A stretch of DNA of 64,000 nt from Chitinophaga sp. MM2321 (GTDB lineage Bacteria > Bacteroidota > Bacteroidia > Chitinophagales > Chitinophagaceae). Of the stretch, positions 63,291-64,000 are shown one piece after another (position 1 is the first letter of the stretch; each line of letters opens with the position of its first letter). The notes beneath the pieces were generated by a model. That model saw nothing but the letters and a program-made list of their open reading frames with translations, made no database searches and was not told where the DNA came from. Both the position numbers and the translations under genes were made by a program. The DNA lies in NCBI RefSeq assembly GCF_964033635.1, contig NZ_OZ035533.1, positions 4,092,001-4,156,000 of the forward strand, in the 5' to 3' direction.

Positions 63291-64000
63291 CAGTTGAAAC
63301 GATATGTAAAAGGAACCTTCGCTTGTATTTCGCCATGCATTCCCTGTACCGCCTTTACTTGCTGATAAAGGCTGTAGTTGAGGCCCAGTTCCTGTTTCAG
63401 GGTGCGTGTTTCTACTTCACCGCTCACACTTTTCAGGAGTTTGGATAGCTTGTCTTTTACTTCAGGATATTCCACCAGCTTGTAAGTGGACAATTTCGCC
63501 AGTTTAGCGGCGCATGCCAGGGCATCGTTTACACCACCGATACGGTCTACCAGGCCGAGACGCAGCGCATCCGTGCCGCTCCATACCCGTCCTTGTGCGA
63601 TGCTGTCCACAATGGCGGGGTCCAGTTTCCTGCCAGCTACCACGCGGGATTTGAAGGAGGCATAAGTGCTGTCTACCCCGTTTTGTATAAAGCGTTTCTC
63701 TGCTTCCGTTAAAGGACGGCCAACACTGCCAAGGTCGGCATACTGCGCGGTTTTAACACCGTCGAAAGTTACACCCAGTTTATTTTTGAAGAAGTTCTGC
63801 ATATTAAACATCACGCCAAATACACCGATAGAACCGGTGAGGGTATTGGGTTGTGCAAAGATGCTGTCGGCCATACAGGAGATGTAATACCCGCCGGATG
63901 CGGCATAATCGCCCATAGAAACCACTACCGGCTTCACTTTTTTGGCGAGCGACAATTCCCGCCAGATCACTTCTGACGCCAGGGCGCTACCGCCGCCGGA
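63290..64000 (-). CDS. sppA: Signal peptide peptidase SppA, C-terminal part
   Basis: The frame is open to the window edge and continues upstream of an internal GTG as SGGGSALASEVIWREL, so the N-terminal part lies outside the window. The visible 236 residues contain VVSMGDYAASGGYYISCMAD with the serine nucleophile in ASGGYY, NTLTGSIGVFGVMFN and GRVWSGTDALRLGLVDRIGG, typical of the C-terminal half of the long SppA form (protease IV). It is a membrane-bound serine-lysine protease that degrades cleaved signal peptides; the catalytic lysine is in the missing N-terminal half. Confidence 0.92.
   Translation of the reverse strand, partial: SGGGSALASEVIWRELSLAKKVKPVVVSMGDYAASGGYYISCMADSIFAQPNTLTGSIGVFGVMFNMQNFFKNKLGVTFDGVKTAQYADLGSVGRPLTEAEKRFIQNGVDSTYASFKSRVVAGRKLDPAIVDSIAQGRVWSGTDALRLGLVDRIGGVNDALACAAKLAKLSTYKLVEYPEVKDKLSKLLKSVSGEVETRTLKQELGLNYSLYQQVKAVQGMHGEIQAKVPFTYRFN

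Noticed and set aside
1..64000. Prophage, insertion sequence, defence island or tRNA genes
   Set aside because: No transposase, integrase, phage structural gene, restriction or toxin-antitoxin gene and no tRNA-like cloverleaf was recognised.

Overview
The window looks like chromosomal DNA of a free-living member of the Bacteroidota, most probably a Chitinophaga-like species. The evidence is two SusC/SusD outer-membrane uptake pairs, an ECF sigma factor with a FecR-type anti-sigma factor, a beta-propeller sensor kinase, many lineage-restricted families (DUF4374, DUF2911, DUF3823, DUF4855-like, DUF4199 remnant), and repeated matches to the Bacteroidota -7 promoter box TAnnTTTG in place of a classical -10 box. 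No rRNA, tRNA, prophage, insertion sequence or CRISPR array was seen.

Layout. 1-5.4 kb: tail of a DUF4855-like gene, then a minus-strand three-gene operon (TonB-dependent receptor, DUF4374 lipoprotein, PepSY membrane protein) that resembles the Bacteroides XusABC xenosiderophore system. 5.7-9.1 kb: a beta-lactamase-fold serine hydrolase, an AraC-regulator remnant, and small plus-strand genes (metal-binding-like peptide, DoxX, DinB). 9.5-13.2 kb: a NarL-type response regulator convergent with, and overlapping, a propeller-type sensor histidine kinase. 13.3-15.4 kb: DUF4199 remnant, FMN reductase, REP-like repeats and a GNAT-MarR operon with a palindromic operator on its promoter. 15.4-21.7 kb: a sugar or nucleoside-derivative operon (LacI regulator, ribokinase, GRP sugar transporter, exported ADP-ribosylglycohydrolase, GntP transporter) with two identical 20-bp operators. 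21.7-26.2 kb: a class I terpenoid-synthase-like protein tail-to-tail with a UbiA prenyltransferase, then a Tat-exported phospholipase C.

26.3-38.8 kb (minus strand): a sigma/FecR-controlled SusC/SusD locus followed by a very large periplasmic fusion (ThuA-like, PQQ sugar dehydrogenase, PKD, cytochrome c, carbohydrate-binding-like), an NHS-type MFS transporter and a Tat-exported Gfo/Idh/MocA protein. Together these suggest uptake and periplasmic oxidation of a sugar derivative. 39-44.4 kb: a P1B-4 metal ATPase with a His-rich N-terminus, DinB, two VOC proteins, a GNAT protein, a hypothetical protein and a methyltransferase remnant. 44.4-54.3 kb: a second polysaccharide locus (SusC, SusD, DUF3823, GH71/99-like hydrolase), divergent from an unusual membrane-anchored regulator with LamG-like and kelch-like periplasmic parts and a SARP-like cytoplasmic part; heptamer direct repeats spaced 22 bp lie between them. 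54.3-64 kb: an OmpR-type two-component pair, an LTA-synthase-like protein, bioA, DUF2911, two SRPBCC paralogues, an ABC-2 permease and the C-terminal part of SppA.

The least explained signal is a set of five long intergenic inverted repeats (arms of about 23 to 70 bases, two of them perfect 38- and 49-bp palindromes). Each begins at or shortly after a stop codon. Several share words such as ACCAGGATTA and AAATTCGTAAATC, and three carry CTTCGC at the hairpin apex. They look like a dispersed family of 3'-end hairpins.
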